Shown: positions 18,247-27,421 of the stretch, piece by piece | Position numbering within the stretch: position 1 is the stretch's first letter | Layout: each line of letters starts with the position of its first letter | Assembly (NCBI GenBank): GCA_002421905.1 | Contig: DISK01000006.1 | Span: 241,021-305,020 of the forward strand | DNA from: Micavibrio sp. UBA6212 | GTDB lineage: Bacteria > Pseudomonadota > Alphaproteobacteria > Micavibrionales > Micavibrionaceae | Reading direction: 5' to 3' | DNA length: 64,000 nt | Translations under genes and position numbers: made by a program | Notes under the pieces: generated by a model | The model's input: the letters and a program-made list of their open reading frames with translations, nothing else | What the model was told of the DNA's origin: nothing | The model's database searches: none

Positions 18247-19677
18247 ATGACCAAAGTTATAGACAGGCGTCAAGAGCGCCCGAGTGGACGTCATTTGGAC
18301 AATGAGGATCGCGTAAAACGTCGTCAAAGCGACGTCATCCGCGATCATATTCGGAAACAGGTGAATAACAGCAGTATCAAAACTTTTGGTAAGGATGGCG
18401 TTGTTGTTCCGATTCCAAAAAGAAATATGCGTCTGCCTGTAATCCATCATGGGAACAAAGAAGGTGTTGATTCTGTCGTTCGTCCAGGAAACAAGAAATT
18501 CAATACCGGAGATATGTTTCCAAAACCGAGAGGTGGCGGCGGCGGCGGTGGTGGAGGCCCCGGAGAGGCATCAAATGATGGTGAAGGAGAAGACCCTTAT
18601 GTTTACGTCAAGCTTTCGATCAAGGAAGTTTTAAGCATATTGTTTGAAGGAGCAGAGCTTCCGAATTTGAGCAAAGAGGGGGGATGGTCTTTAACCAACA
18701 CAGAGTCGGTTCCTGACGGCTTTGCGACCAAAGGGCCACAAAGCCGTATGGATTTGTCTCGTACCTTTGCTAACAAAAAAGGCGAAGAGATGGTTCGTGG
18801 CAGGGTCGCAGAAAAGAATATTCTGAGGGCTTTGATGGTGCAGTATGGCCTTGTTAAGGGTTATGCGAATGAAGAAATTTCTGATCTGGATATATATAAG
18901 CCAGTTAATCAGATTTCGATGATTGAGAATTATCTGGCGCGGGTTCGTCCGACTGTAGAAGGCAAGTTCAGTCCGGTAGATAAAGACCTACTGGAAAAAT
19001 ATGATATTAAATTGAAGGCATTAAATAAGCTCGGTTCGGTCAGTGATGTATGGCGCGAAGAGCAAATGAATTTCCGCCGCGAAAGAGAAAGACCAGTCCC
19101 TGTTAGACAGGCAGTAATGTTCTGCATAATGGATGTGTCCGGTTCCATGGATGAACAGCGCAAAGAAATTGCCAAAAGCTTTTTGGGCCTTCTGAACGCT
19201 TTCCTAGAAACAAAATACGAGAAGCTCGATGTGGTTTTTATTCGTCATACAACTATAGCAGATGAAGTGGATGAAGATACTTTCTTTTATGACCGAAAGA
19301 CAGGCGGAACACTCGTATCGACAGCGATTCAAAAAATGAAAGAGATTATAGCTGAGAGATATAACCCGAGTGTATGGAATATCTATGCAGCACAGGCTTC
19401 GGATGGAGATAACTGGGACGAGGATAATAATCGTTGCCTCCAGCTTCTTGATGAAGAGCTTCCATTAATGCAGGGATATTTTTATGTCGAGGTTGCCGAA
19501 AATTCGGAAAGCAATTTATGGGGACCATACGAGCAGTGCATGAAAAGACATGCGGATAAGTTCTTTATGGCGCGGGCATCTTCGCCAGCAGATATTATCC
19601 CGGTATTCTCTCATTTTTTCAAAAAAACCGGTGCGCCGGTTGCAAAAATGGAAATGCCCGCCTGGATGCCAAACTGA
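18247..19677 (+). CDS. yeaH: YeaH/YhbH family (DUF444) vWA-like protein
   Basis: A 476-residue protein, slightly longer than E. coli YeaH. A basic N-terminal region (~1-90) is followed by a run of about nine glycines near residues 96-105, then the DUF444 body. A MIDAS-like motif D296-V-S298-G-S300-M-D shows a von Willebrand A-type fold. Start is ATG after AGAGGTGAG. It lies between prkA and spoVR. The family is a partner of the PrkA kinase; its biochemical activity is not known. No defects seen. Confidence 0.93.
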   Translation: MTKVIDRRQERPSGRHLDNEDRVKRRQSDVIRDHIRKQVNNSSIKTFGKDGVVVPIPKRNMRLPVIHHGNKEGVDSVVRPGNKKFNTGDMFPKPRGGGGGGGGGPGEASNDGEGEDPYVYVKLSIKEVLSILFEGAELPNLSKEGGWSLTNTESVPDGFATKGPQSRMDLSRTFANKKGEEMVRGRVAEKNILRALMVQYGLVKGYANEEISDLDIYKPVNQISMIENYLARVRPTVEGKFSPVDKDLLEKYDIKLKALNKLGSVSDVWREEQMNFRRERERPVPVRQAVMFCIMDVSGSMDEQRKEIAKSFLGLLNAFLETKYEKLDVVFIRHTTIADEVDEDTFFYDRKTGGTLVSTAIQKMKEIIAERYNPSVWNIYAAQASDGDNWDEDNNRCLQLLDEELPLMQGYFYVEVAENSESNLWGPYEQCMKRHADKFFMARASSPADIIPVFSHFFKKTGAPVAKMEMPAWMPN

Positions 19678-19680
19678 AAG

Positions 19681-19708
19681 TAAAAAAATAAAAAATAAAA
19701 AATAAAAA
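19681..19708 (+). repeat. Short A-rich tandem repeat (period 7) between yeaH and spoVR
   Basis: Four imperfect units of TAAAAAA lie directly after the yeaH stop. They are followed by a small possible hairpin (GCTCC, 7-base loop, GGAGC, around 19713-19729) and the spoVR ribosome site CAGGAG. Such a tract may vary in length or ease translation entry; no function is shown. Confidence 0.55.
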
Positions 19709-19746
19709 GATCGCTCCGGAACAGGGAGCACAAGGCAGGAGTAAAA

Positions 19747-21483
19747 ATGTCGGAAGAAAAGAAAAATTATAAAGAGCAGATTGCTGAGCTTCTATCCCAT
19801 TATGAGGATGGGGAGCAGATTTTCATCAATGCCTATAAAGCTAAAAACTGGAAATATCCTGTAAATCTGAAGGAAGAGTCGAAGGGGGATCCCTCTCTGC
19901 CCAGAACTTGGATAGACTTGAGTGTTAAGGTTATTAGCATTATCGTAAGCGAGTACGGCTTAGATTGTTATGATAATGAAATCCAGATCATTACGGCAGA
20001 ACAGATGAATGAAGCCTTGGCAAATGTTGGTTTGCCGGTGTCGATTCCGCATTGGGAAAACGGGGTCAAAAGCCTTGCCCAAAAAAGAGAGTACGAAGAA
20101 AATCCACATTTGCCATTCGAGATTGTAATTAATTCGAATCCGTCAATTGCGTATTTGATGGAAGATAACCCACCCTGGATGCAGCAATTGGTAATCGCGC
20201 ATGCGTGTTACGGTCACAATGCATTTTTCAAAAATAATTACATGTTTAAGGATCATACAGATGCAAACACAATTATTGATGATCTGATACGTTTTCGTGA
20301 TTTCATTTATGAGTGCGAAACAAAATATGGCTGGCAGGAAGTTGAAACAGTCATGGATTTCTGTAGTGCCATGCGTTTTATGGATGTTTATCGGGATATA
20401 CGCCCGAAGCAGTACCAGACAACAGAAGAACAAAAGACTCTGAAGCAGGAGCGTGTTCAGGACAAAATTTTCGAAAAACCCATAAAAAAATTTGGTATAT
20501 CAAAGAGTGAGTTGAATAGCGAGTTTAATGAGTCTGCACAAGGGCGACCTGAATATGCCCATCGGGACAATGAGAATGTTCTGATGTTTATAGCAGACAA
20601 TGCTCCGCATGTGCCGAATTGGGCAAGGGAGATTATGCGGATGCGCTCAAAAATATCGCAATATTTCTGGCCGCAGATGCACACCAAGGTTTTTAATGAG
20701 GGATTTGCCAGCTATACGCATTATCTGATTATGACTGATCTACATGAAATGAAATTAATGGATGACGGAACATATTTGCAGTTCACAAAATCGCATGGAG
20801 GTGTTCTGTACCAACCTGAGTTTGACGAGACAAGAAAATTCAGAGCACCTGATGGCAGTATTAAGGAAAGGCCGATTTACAATGGCATTAATCCCTATGC
20901 GCTTGGGTTTGCAATATTTGATGATATTAAACGTATTTCCATGGAGCCAACTGCAGAGGACAAAAAATGGTTTCCTGAGTTTGCCGGAAACGGGAAATGG
21001 TGGGAGAATATTAAATATGCTGCTTTCCATCACAACGACCACGAGGGAATTACCCAATATCTATCGCCCAAAGTGATGAGGGATTTCAAGTTTTTCGCGA
21101 CTATTGATGATAAATCGGAGCAGTCATACGAAATTGGCGCCATACATGATCGTGACGGATATGAAAATCTGAGAAGGGCGCTGGCAAAGGATAACAAAAT
21201 CACTGATATGCTCCCTGAGATACGGGTTCACGATTGTCATGAACGGACTGACAGAGCATTGATCCTCAGACACTATGTCAGAAATGGCAAGGTTCTGGAT
21301 GATGTGGTGACACCAGATGTCTTAATGTATATGCATCAATTATGGGGACATCCGGTCGTTATTGAGAGTGTCGATGAAGATGGAGAAATCCTCGACGTCA
21401 TTACATCCTCTCGAGATTATGATTATGAGAGATCTTGTATGGAAGAAGACGTGTCCCATTACTTCAGTGTTTTGAAAATGTAG
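19747..21483 (+). CDS. spoVR: SpoVR family protein
   Basis: A 578-residue protein, slightly above the ~510 of E. coli YcgB. The body shows SpoVR features: the conserved HxxxGHxxFFKNN-type segment near residues 156-166 (AHACYGHNAFFKNN), the 'MRSKISQYFWPQMHTKVFNEGFA' region in the middle, and 'FHHNDHEGITQYLSP' later. It is the third gene of the prkA-yeaH-spoVR triad, with its own CAGGAG ribosome site. The family is widespread in non-sporulating bacteria; the biochemical function is unknown, with suggested links to stress and cell envelope. A rho-independent terminator follows at 21507. Confidence 0.95.
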   Translation: MSEEKKNYKEQIAELLSHYEDGEQIFINAYKAKNWKYPVNLKEESKGDPSLPRTWIDLSVKVISIIVSEYGLDCYDNEIQIITAEQMNEALANVGLPVSIPHWENGVKSLAQKREYEENPHLPFEIVINSNPSIAYLMEDNPPWMQQLVIAHACYGHNAFFKNNYMFKDHTDANTIIDDLIRFRDFIYECETKYGWQEVETVMDFCSAMRFMDVYRDIRPKQYQTTEEQKTLKQERVQDKIFEKPIKKFGISKSELNSEFNESAQGRPEYAHRDNENVLMFIADNAPHVPNWAREIMRMRSKISQYFWPQMHTKVFNEGFASYTHYLIMTDLHEMKLMDDGTYLQFTKSHGGVLYQPEFDETRKFRAPDGSIKERPIYNGINPYALGFAIFDDIKRISMEPTAEDKKWFPEFAGNGKWWENIKYAAFHHNDHEGITQYLSPKVMRDFKFFATIDDKSEQSYEIGAIHDRDGYENLRRALAKDNKITDMLPEIRVHDCHERTDRALILRHYVRNGKVLDDVVTPDVLMYMHQLWGHPVVIESVDEDGEILDVITSSRDYDYERSCMEEDVSHYFSVLKM

Positions 21484-21506
21484 TAAAGGTCATTAGGAGA
21501 GAAAGG

Positions 21507-21531
21507 GAGGGATTGCTATCCCTCTTTTTTT
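21507..21531 (+). terminator. Rho-independent terminator after spoVR
   Basis: GAGGGA, 6-base loop TTGCTA, TCCCTC, then seven T. It ends the prkA-yeaH-spoVR transcript and touches the 3' end of the convergent queC gene. Confidence 0.85.
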
Positions 21532-22234
21532 ATAACGAGTTGGCCCGTTTCGCGATAGCGTCCCTCCAGAATGTGGTATCAGCATATAAGGTTGGGTCAT
21601 TGACGCCTGCCAGATCAAAAGCTTCGCGGCGTTCGACGCATGTGCCGCACCGACCACAATGAATGTCTCCCCCCTTATAACAAGACCATGTTTTTATAAA
21701 AGGGACTCCTAGTTTTGCGCCTTCGGCAGCAATATGATCTTTTCCTGTTTGCAAAAAAGGCGTGTAAAGCTGGACGCTCCAAAATCCATCAAGGGCATGG
21801 TTTTGCATATGGGCAAAACTTTCGATGAATCCGGGGCGGCAATCCGGATAGATGAAATGATCCCCACCGTGTACTGCCGTTGCGACAGCGTCAAGATTTT
21901 GGGCCGCCGCCAGCCCATAGGCAATGCTCAACATAATTGCATTACGATTCGGCACGACAGTAATCTTCATGGTTTCTTCTGCGTAATGTCCGTCAGGTAC
22001 ATCAATATTATCGGTTAACGAGGACCCTGTTAATTTTGCACCGATTGAAGTGATATCTATAAGAAAATGCGGAACACCGAGATCATCGGCGCATTCTTTG
22101 GCAAAACCAAGTTCCTTCTTATGGCGTTGCCCGTAATCAAAGGATAATAGTCCGGACAGGGTATGTTCGCGGGAAATCTTGTAGGCGAGCGTCACCGAGT
22201 CGAGCCCACCGGAACAAATGACGAGAGTTTTCAT
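21530..22234 (-). CDS. queC: 7-cyano-7-deazaguanine (preQ0) synthase
   Basis: A 234-residue PP-loop ATPase that makes preQ0 from 7-carboxy-7-deazaguanine in queuosine biosynthesis. The ATP-binding SGGLDS motif is at residues 8-13, a VPNRNA motif (nitrile synthase signature) is in the middle, and the zinc-binding cysteines CYKGGDIHCGRCGTC are near the C-terminus. Start is ATG after GGAA. It stands alone; no queD or queE is next to it. The tRNA-Gln at 40210 has anticodon TTG and is not a Q-modified species, so there is no local link. Confidence 0.96.
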   Translation of the reverse strand: MKTLVICSGGLDSVTLAYKISREHTLSGLLSFDYGQRHKKELGFAKECADDLGVPHFLIDITSIGAKLTGSSLTDNIDVPDGHYAEETMKITVVPNRNAIMLSIAYGLAAAQNLDAVATAVHGGDHFIYPDCRPGFIESFAHMQNHALDGFWSVQLYTPFLQTGKDHIAAEGAKLGVPFIKTWSCYKGGDIHCGRCGTCVERREAFDLAGVNDPTLYADTTFWRDAIAKRANSL

Positions 22235-22396
22235 ATAGGTATTTCCTTGTTTTGGTTCATGCCGGGTAGGAATCTGCGACCGGCCTCATGGTGGTTCTCT
22301 TTATTTTCGCTTGGAAGTTCAGCTTTCGACTTGATTTTCCTCGCGGAACATATAAGCACATAAGTTATACTATATCAAATTCTACGGAATAGGCTT

Positions 22397-23473
22397 ATGA
22401 CGATTTTTGTAACGGGAGGCGCCGGATTTATCGGATCGAATTTTGTGCGCCATTGGCTCACCCAATCGCCTGACCAGAAAACCGACCCAATTATCGTGAT
22501 TGACAAATTGACCTATGCTGGAAACATTCGTTCCTTGGAAGATTGTTTACAGACGGAAAATGTCGAGTTTGTTTTGGGGGATATTGGAGACACAGATCTG
22601 ATTTCATCTTTGCTCGAAAAATATGATCCGCACGCCATTATAAATTTTGCTGCCGAAAGTCATGTTGACAGATCAATTCATGAACCGAAAGATTTTATCC
22701 AGACCAATGTTGTTGCAACCAATTGCCTGTTGCAAGCGACGCATCATTGGTGGTCAAGGCAAACAGAACATGCAAAACAAAATTTCCGCTTTCTCCATAT
22801 CTCAACGGATGAAGTTTATGGATCCTTATTAGAAACAATGCCCCCCTTTACCGAAGAAAATAGTTACCGTCCAAATAACCCGTATTCGGCATCAAAAGCA
22901 GCATCTGACCATCTGGTGAGAGCATATCATCATACTTATGGACTCCCTGTTTTAACAACCAATTGTTCCAATAACTACGGGCCGTATCAATTTCCTGAAA
23001 AGCTAATTCCCTTGATCATCAGGAATGCTTTGGATGATAAGCCGTTACCAGTTTATGGAGATGGGAAAAATGTGCGGGATTGGTTGTATGTAACCGACCA
23101 TTGTCAGGCCATTTGTAAAGTTTTGGAAAAAGGACTGGTCGGAGAAGTATATAATATTGGCGGATCAAACGAGATGAAGAATATTGATGTCGTGCGGATG
23201 ATCTGTTCTATTCTGGATAAAAATCGGCCACGGACTGATGGAACACCCTATGAAAATTTGATAACACATGTTGAAGACCGTAAAGGCCATGATCGCCGTT
23301 ACGCTATTGATTCCACAAAAGTTGAACGCGAATTAAATTGGCGCCCAGATTATGATTTTGAGTCTGGTTTGAAAGAAACGGTTATGTGGTATCTTGAAAA
23401 TCAGATATGGATGTCTGAAGCGATGAAAAGACGTAGTGAGGATACTACCTCCCCCAAACCTGAACCAATTTAA
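22397..23473 (+). CDS. rfbB: dTDP-glucose 4,6-dehydratase
   Basis: A 358-residue extended SDR enzyme that converts dTDP-glucose to dTDP-4-keto-6-deoxyglucose for rhamnose and other deoxysugars. It has the NAD motif TGGAGFIGSN at the N-terminus, the STDEVYG active-site strand, and Y163-x3-K167 (YSASK). 'RDWLYVTDHC' and 'GHDRRYAID' are family signatures. No rfbA, C or D genes are adjacent, so the rest of the pathway must be elsewhere. The length is normal. It could supply surface polysaccharide or flagellin glycan; that is inference. Confidence 0.95.
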   Translation: MTIFVTGGAGFIGSNFVRHWLTQSPDQKTDPIIVIDKLTYAGNIRSLEDCLQTENVEFVLGDIGDTDLISSLLEKYDPHAIINFAAESHVDRSIHEPKDFIQTNVVATNCLLQATHHWWSRQTEHAKQNFRFLHISTDEVYGSLLETMPPFTEENSYRPNNPYSASKAASDHLVRAYHHTYGLPVLTTNCSNNYGPYQFPEKLIPLIIRNALDDKPLPVYGDGKNVRDWLYVTDHCQAICKVLEKGLVGEVYNIGGSNEMKNIDVVRMICSILDKNRPRTDGTPYENLITHVEDRKGHDRRYAIDSTKVERELNWRPDYDFESGLKETVMWYLENQIWMSEAMKRRSEDTTSPKPEPI

Positions 23474-23581
23474 GTAGATTCTGTCAAAGGAACTTGACAC
23501 CTTCGCAACTATCAATATACTCCCGATCTTAGACTGGTTCTATGTTCAATTTCAAAACCTTAAAAGCTCCCGACCTCCCAG

Positions 23582-24854
23582 ATGATTTATAGATGGCAGC
23601 ACCCAATGAAAAATGTTGCTTATAGAAAGTTAAAAAAGTTCTATAAAAGTCTGCTCATTTTTTATGAAGACGGTACTATTAATACGTCCTTATTAACCAG
23701 AGGGTACGTCCTCGCACTCTCTCTCATCATAATATTGACGCTACTCAGCCACTATATTACTTCGCGCGTTGTTGAACGAGGGATCGTGGCTGCAGAGATT
23801 TCATTTGATATAGGGTACGAAGTATCTTTGGTCGGCCAGATTGAAAGGTATGCAACCTCCTACTATACGAATAAGGAAGAATTCGACCGGACGTTTATGG
23901 TCAATTCAATCGAAAAGTTAAAAGACGTAAACAGAAGACTATATTCTTATTATGCCGATGACAGTCGCTTGAAAAGCCCAGCAACAGATCAGTTAAAAGA
24001 GGCCATGCAATCAAGCGCAGCTCCGCTTGAGGAGACTTTGAAAGATTTTATTGCGGCCTCAGAGTTCTTTCTGACATATAGCAGTGAAAGCTCCAGTCAG
24101 GAGCGCCAAATGGCGTTAAAGCAAATTATTGATTTGTCACAAAATAAAATAATAAACCGACTTCAAAATGCTCTGACTGATTTTCAACAAAATCAGGTGA
24201 ATGACATTAATATTATCTCCTCCATGCAAAGAAATATGACAATTGCAATTATTTTGCTTATTCTTCTAGAGGCATTATTTATTTTTCGGCCCCTCGTCAA
24301 AAAAATTGAAGAGGCACATGCTAACCTCACTCGTCAGGCACTTGAAGACCCTTTGACCGGCTTAAAAAACAGAAGAGCATTCAGTAGTGATCTTATAGCT
24401 CACCATAGCTCAGCGGTGCGTGAGAAGAAAAAATTTGTATTGGCAGTTTGTGATCTGGATAAATTTAAGACGGTTAATGATACCTATGGGCACGATGTCG
24501 GGGATCTGGTTCTTAAACATTTTTCAGAAATACTTAGGAAGACACTTCGGCCTTCTGATGTCATTGCCCGTATGGGGGGGAGAAGAGTTTGTAATTCTTT
24601 TGACCAATACTGACGCAAAAAAGGCTCATGTTGTGCTTGATCGGCTTCGTTCGGTGGCGGAAAAAGAAGCCTGCACCTATAAAGAGGACGGTGAAGATAA
24701 GCAGCTAAGCTTTACAACCAGCATCGGCTATACCGAAGGGCCATTAAGTGAGCAAGAGAATGTAGAACACTACATAAAGTTGGCTGACACTGCTCTTTAT
24801 AAAGCAAAAGAAGGCGGTCGTAACATGGTTGTTCGCGCCGATCAGGACAAATAG
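23582..24854 (+). pseudogene. Membrane-anchored diguanylate cyclase, frame broken inside the GGDEF motif
   Basis: Two open frames join into one gene. The first (23582-24613; M at 23606 also possible) has one helix near residues 42-60, a helical periplasmic sensor of ~150 residues, a second helix (~218-236), and the start of a GGDEF domain (ALEDPLTGLKNRRAF, then DLDKFKTVND). The frame is lost in a run of seven G at 24574-24580, exactly at the catalytic motif. With six G it reads R-M-G-G-E-E-F-V-I-L and continues to the stop at 24854 with the normal domain end (ADTALYKAKEGGRN). All the rest is intact, so this is a one-base insertion: either a sequencing error, a phase-variable tract or a fresh mutation. 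If in frame, it would be a c-di-GMP synthase. Confidence 0.85.
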
Positions 24855-24935
24855 CCACCAGATAGAAAAACCCATAATATTGAGATTCTCGATCATCACC
24901 TATTGAATAAATTTTTATCCCATGAGGTGATCAGT

Positions 24936-26205
24936 ATGTCATCAGGCAAGATTGGTATCGATTTTGGAACGTCAAACTCTGCGGCTGCGATTGCTCAAGG
25001 AGGGGAAGTCACTTTAATTGAACTGGAGGGAAATAACGTCACCATTCCAACCGCTGTTTTCTTCAATGTAGAGGAGGACAGGACTGTTTTTGGTCGCACT
25101 GCCATCAATGAATATCTTGAAGGATATTCAGGACGTCTGATGAGATCGCTCAAATCAATTTTGGGAACTGACCTTATTAAAGAATCGACACAAGTTGGGT
25201 ACGAGCGCGTTAATTTTAGTGATGTCATTGGCATGTTCTTGCGACATATAAAATCAACTTGTGAGAACAAAGTACAACAAGAATTGAACGATGTTGTGCT
25301 CGGCCGCCCAGTATTTTTCGTGGACAATAACCCTGAGGCTGATAAAAGAGCAGAGAATGAGTTAAAAAAGGCGGCCATGAAAGAAGGGTTCCGAAGCGTA
25401 TTTTTTGAATATGAACCTATTGCTGCTGCGCGTGATTATGAGTCAACTCTTACAAAAGAAGAGCTTGTCCTTGTCGCAGATATTGGAGGGGGCACTTCGG
25501 ATTTCTCGTTGATAAGATTATCTCCTGCAAATCGTTCAAAGGATGATAGGAAGGCAGATATCCTCGCTAATTCCGGGGTGCACATTGGAGGGACAGATAT
25601 TGACAAGAAATTCAGCTTGAAGTCGATTATGCCTGATATGGGTTATAAGAGTAAACTAATAGGGGGCCTGGATATGCCAGTCAGTCCATATCATACGTTA
25701 GCAACTTGGCATCTCATAAATACATTATACACTCCAAAAAAATAAGGCGTTCTTACGCGGCCTATATAGACAATCGGCCTCAAAATCTACTGTGGACAGG
25801 TTGATTGCCGTTGTTGGATCTCACAGAGGCCATGAATTAGCTGGTGTTGTTGAGGCTGCTAAAATAAGTCTTTCCGAATCTGGAACGACATCTCTTGATC
25901 TGGATTTTGTTGAAAAAGGATGGGTCTTAAATTTGACCTCTCTGGATTTAAAAGAAGCTGCCAAGGCAGAAATAGATAAAATCGTTGATGTCGCTAAAAA
26001 GACGGTTACTCATGCTGGCGGTATAGATACAAGTGATATTCACACAGTATTTATGACTGGAGGAAGTACAGGGCTCCCTGGTTTCTATGAAGCTATGCAA
26101 AGAGCGTTCCCCGAGGCAGTTTTAGTCAGAGGAGATAAATTTTCCAGTGTTGCAAAAGGGCTTGGGATTTCTGCAATGCATGGACACGGTGAGGCCCCCG
26201 CTTGA
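24936..26205 (+). pseudogene. yegD: YegD-like Hsp70-family protein, frame broken in an A7 tract
   Basis: Start is ATG 24936 behind GAGGTGA. The first part (to the stop at 25745) has the actin-like ATPase phosphate-1 motif IGIDFGTSNSA, 'VVLGRPVFF', 'EYEPIAAARDYE' and 'VADIGGGTSDFSLI'. A run of seven A at 25736-25742 then shifts into TAA. With six A the frame continues through 25743-26205 as PKNKAFLRG... to the adenosine motif 'FMTGGSTGLPGF', a complete YegD-like chaperone of ~420 residues. The extra base has the same sign (+1) as in the GGDEF gene just upstream. No peptide-binding domain of DnaK type is present, as in YegD. Sequencing error, transcriptional slippage or true decay are all open. 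Confidence 0.85.
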
Positions 26206-26330
26206 GCAGGGCCATGTTTTGCGCTAATTCCCCGTAATATACAACCGGAAAAGTCGTCATAAAGTATTTATATATAGGCAGCATATCGATATTATTAACA
26301 CAGGAACCGAACCGATTTGATGGAAATAGC

Positions 26331-26798
26331 ATGGACTGGTATCTGATTGTTAAAACACTGCATATTATAAGCTCGACCATTGTCTTTGGAACAGGAATAG
26401 GGACAGCATTCTTCATGCTCCGGTCATTTTTTACAGACGATATCCATGAAAAATACTACGCAGCCAGAAGTACGGTCATGGCTGATTATATTTTTACTTT
26501 TCCGGCTGTTATTTTCCAGCCTCTCTCAGGAATAGTATTAATCAATCTTGCCGGACATGACTGGAATTCTTTGTGGCTGATCTGGACATATGCGCTCTAT
26601 GCCCTTGCCGGAGCCTGTTGGATTCCCGTTATATGGATACAAATAGAGCTGAAGAAAATGTTGAAACAGGCGGTGGAAACTGGCGCGCCATTGCCAGAGA
26701 GATATAACCGTCTTTTCAAGATATGGTTTATTCTTGGTTGGCCTGCTTTTCTGGGGCTGGTTGTTATATTCCATTTGATGGTGAGCCGTCCGGTATGA
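26331..26798 (+). CDS. DUF2269 family membrane protein
   Basis: A 155-residue integral membrane protein with four hydrophobic helices. The opening 'MDWYLIVKTLHIISSTIVFGTG' with a conserved histidine, and the repeated histidine near the end ('VIFHLMVSRPV'), fit the DUF2269 family, sometimes thought to bind heme; that function is not established. It overlaps the next gene by 4 bases (ATGA), so it is co-translated with the DUF4166 protein. Confidence 0.85.
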   Translation: MDWYLIVKTLHIISSTIVFGTGIGTAFFMLRSFFTDDIHEKYYAARSTVMADYIFTFPAVIFQPLSGIVLINLAGHDWNSLWLIWTYALYALAGACWIPVIWIQIELKKMLKQAVETGAPLPERYNRLFKIWFILGWPAFLGLVVIFHLMVSRPV

Positions 26799-27403
26799 TC
26801 GAAAAAGAACCAATCTTCAAATCCATATTCGGCAGGTCATGGGATGATCTTCCTCCTGTTGTTAGAAAGCATTACGCAAACCGCCCATATACCCATGATC
26901 ATGTGACGGCCGAAGGGGTATTAGATACATTCTGCGCTGGGCCAATCAGATGGATGTCCCCTTTATTTTGGATGATGCGCGGAATTCCGCCGCATACTGA
27001 AAAGGATGTCAAGGTTACGGTTTTTTTCGAGAGTGACAAGGATGCAAAATACTTTCATTTTAATCGCATATTTAGTTTCAAAGGCCGAAAATCTTATAAT
27101 TTCACCTCCCGAATGGTTCAAATAAAATATAACGAGGTCGTCGAGATTATGCGCTATGGGGTTGGATGGCGCATGGATTACTTTTGGGAGGACGGCAAAG
27201 TTAAATTAAAACATAAAGGGTATGTATTTCATCTATACGGAATTTTTATTCCGTTACCGCTTTCCTTACTCATTGGAAAGGGGTACGCCGAAGAAACGCC
27301 AATAGACGACAATACGTTTGATATGTTTATGCAGATTGTTCATCCGTTATGGGGTAAGGTGTATGAGTATAAGGGACGGTTTGAGGTAAAGTATGAAACA
27401 TAA
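26795..27403 (+). CDS. DUF4166 family protein
   Basis: About 202 residues from ATG 26795, which overlaps the DUF2269 stop (ATGA); the longer frame start at 26723 lies inside the neighbour and is rejected. The sequence 'MSPLFWMMRGIPPH', the basic beta-rich middle ('FHFNRIFSF', 'VEIMRYGVGWRMDY') and 'PLPLSLLIGKGYAEE' are the pattern of DUF4166 proteins, which are often encoded beside or fused to saccharopine-dehydrogenase-like proteins, as here. The function is unknown; no signal peptide is seen. Confidence 0.82.
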   Translation: MIEKEPIFKSIFGRSWDDLPPVVRKHYANRPYTHDHVTAEGVLDTFCAGPIRWMSPLFWMMRGIPPHTEKDVKVTVFFESDKDAKYFHFNRIFSFKGRKSYNFTSRMVQIKYNEVVEIMRYGVGWRMDYFWEDGKVKLKHKGYVFHLYGIFIPLPLSLLIGKGYAEETPIDDNTFDMFMQIVHPLWGKVYEYKGRFEVKYET

Positions 27404-27421
27404 AATGAGAATGAATCAGAA

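Noticed and set aside
22235..22396. Possible preQ1 riboswitch in the queC leader
   Set aside because: A GCCGG/CCGGC hairpin exists at 22261-22284, but its 14-base loop and surroundings do not match the preQ1-I, II or III patterns known to me.
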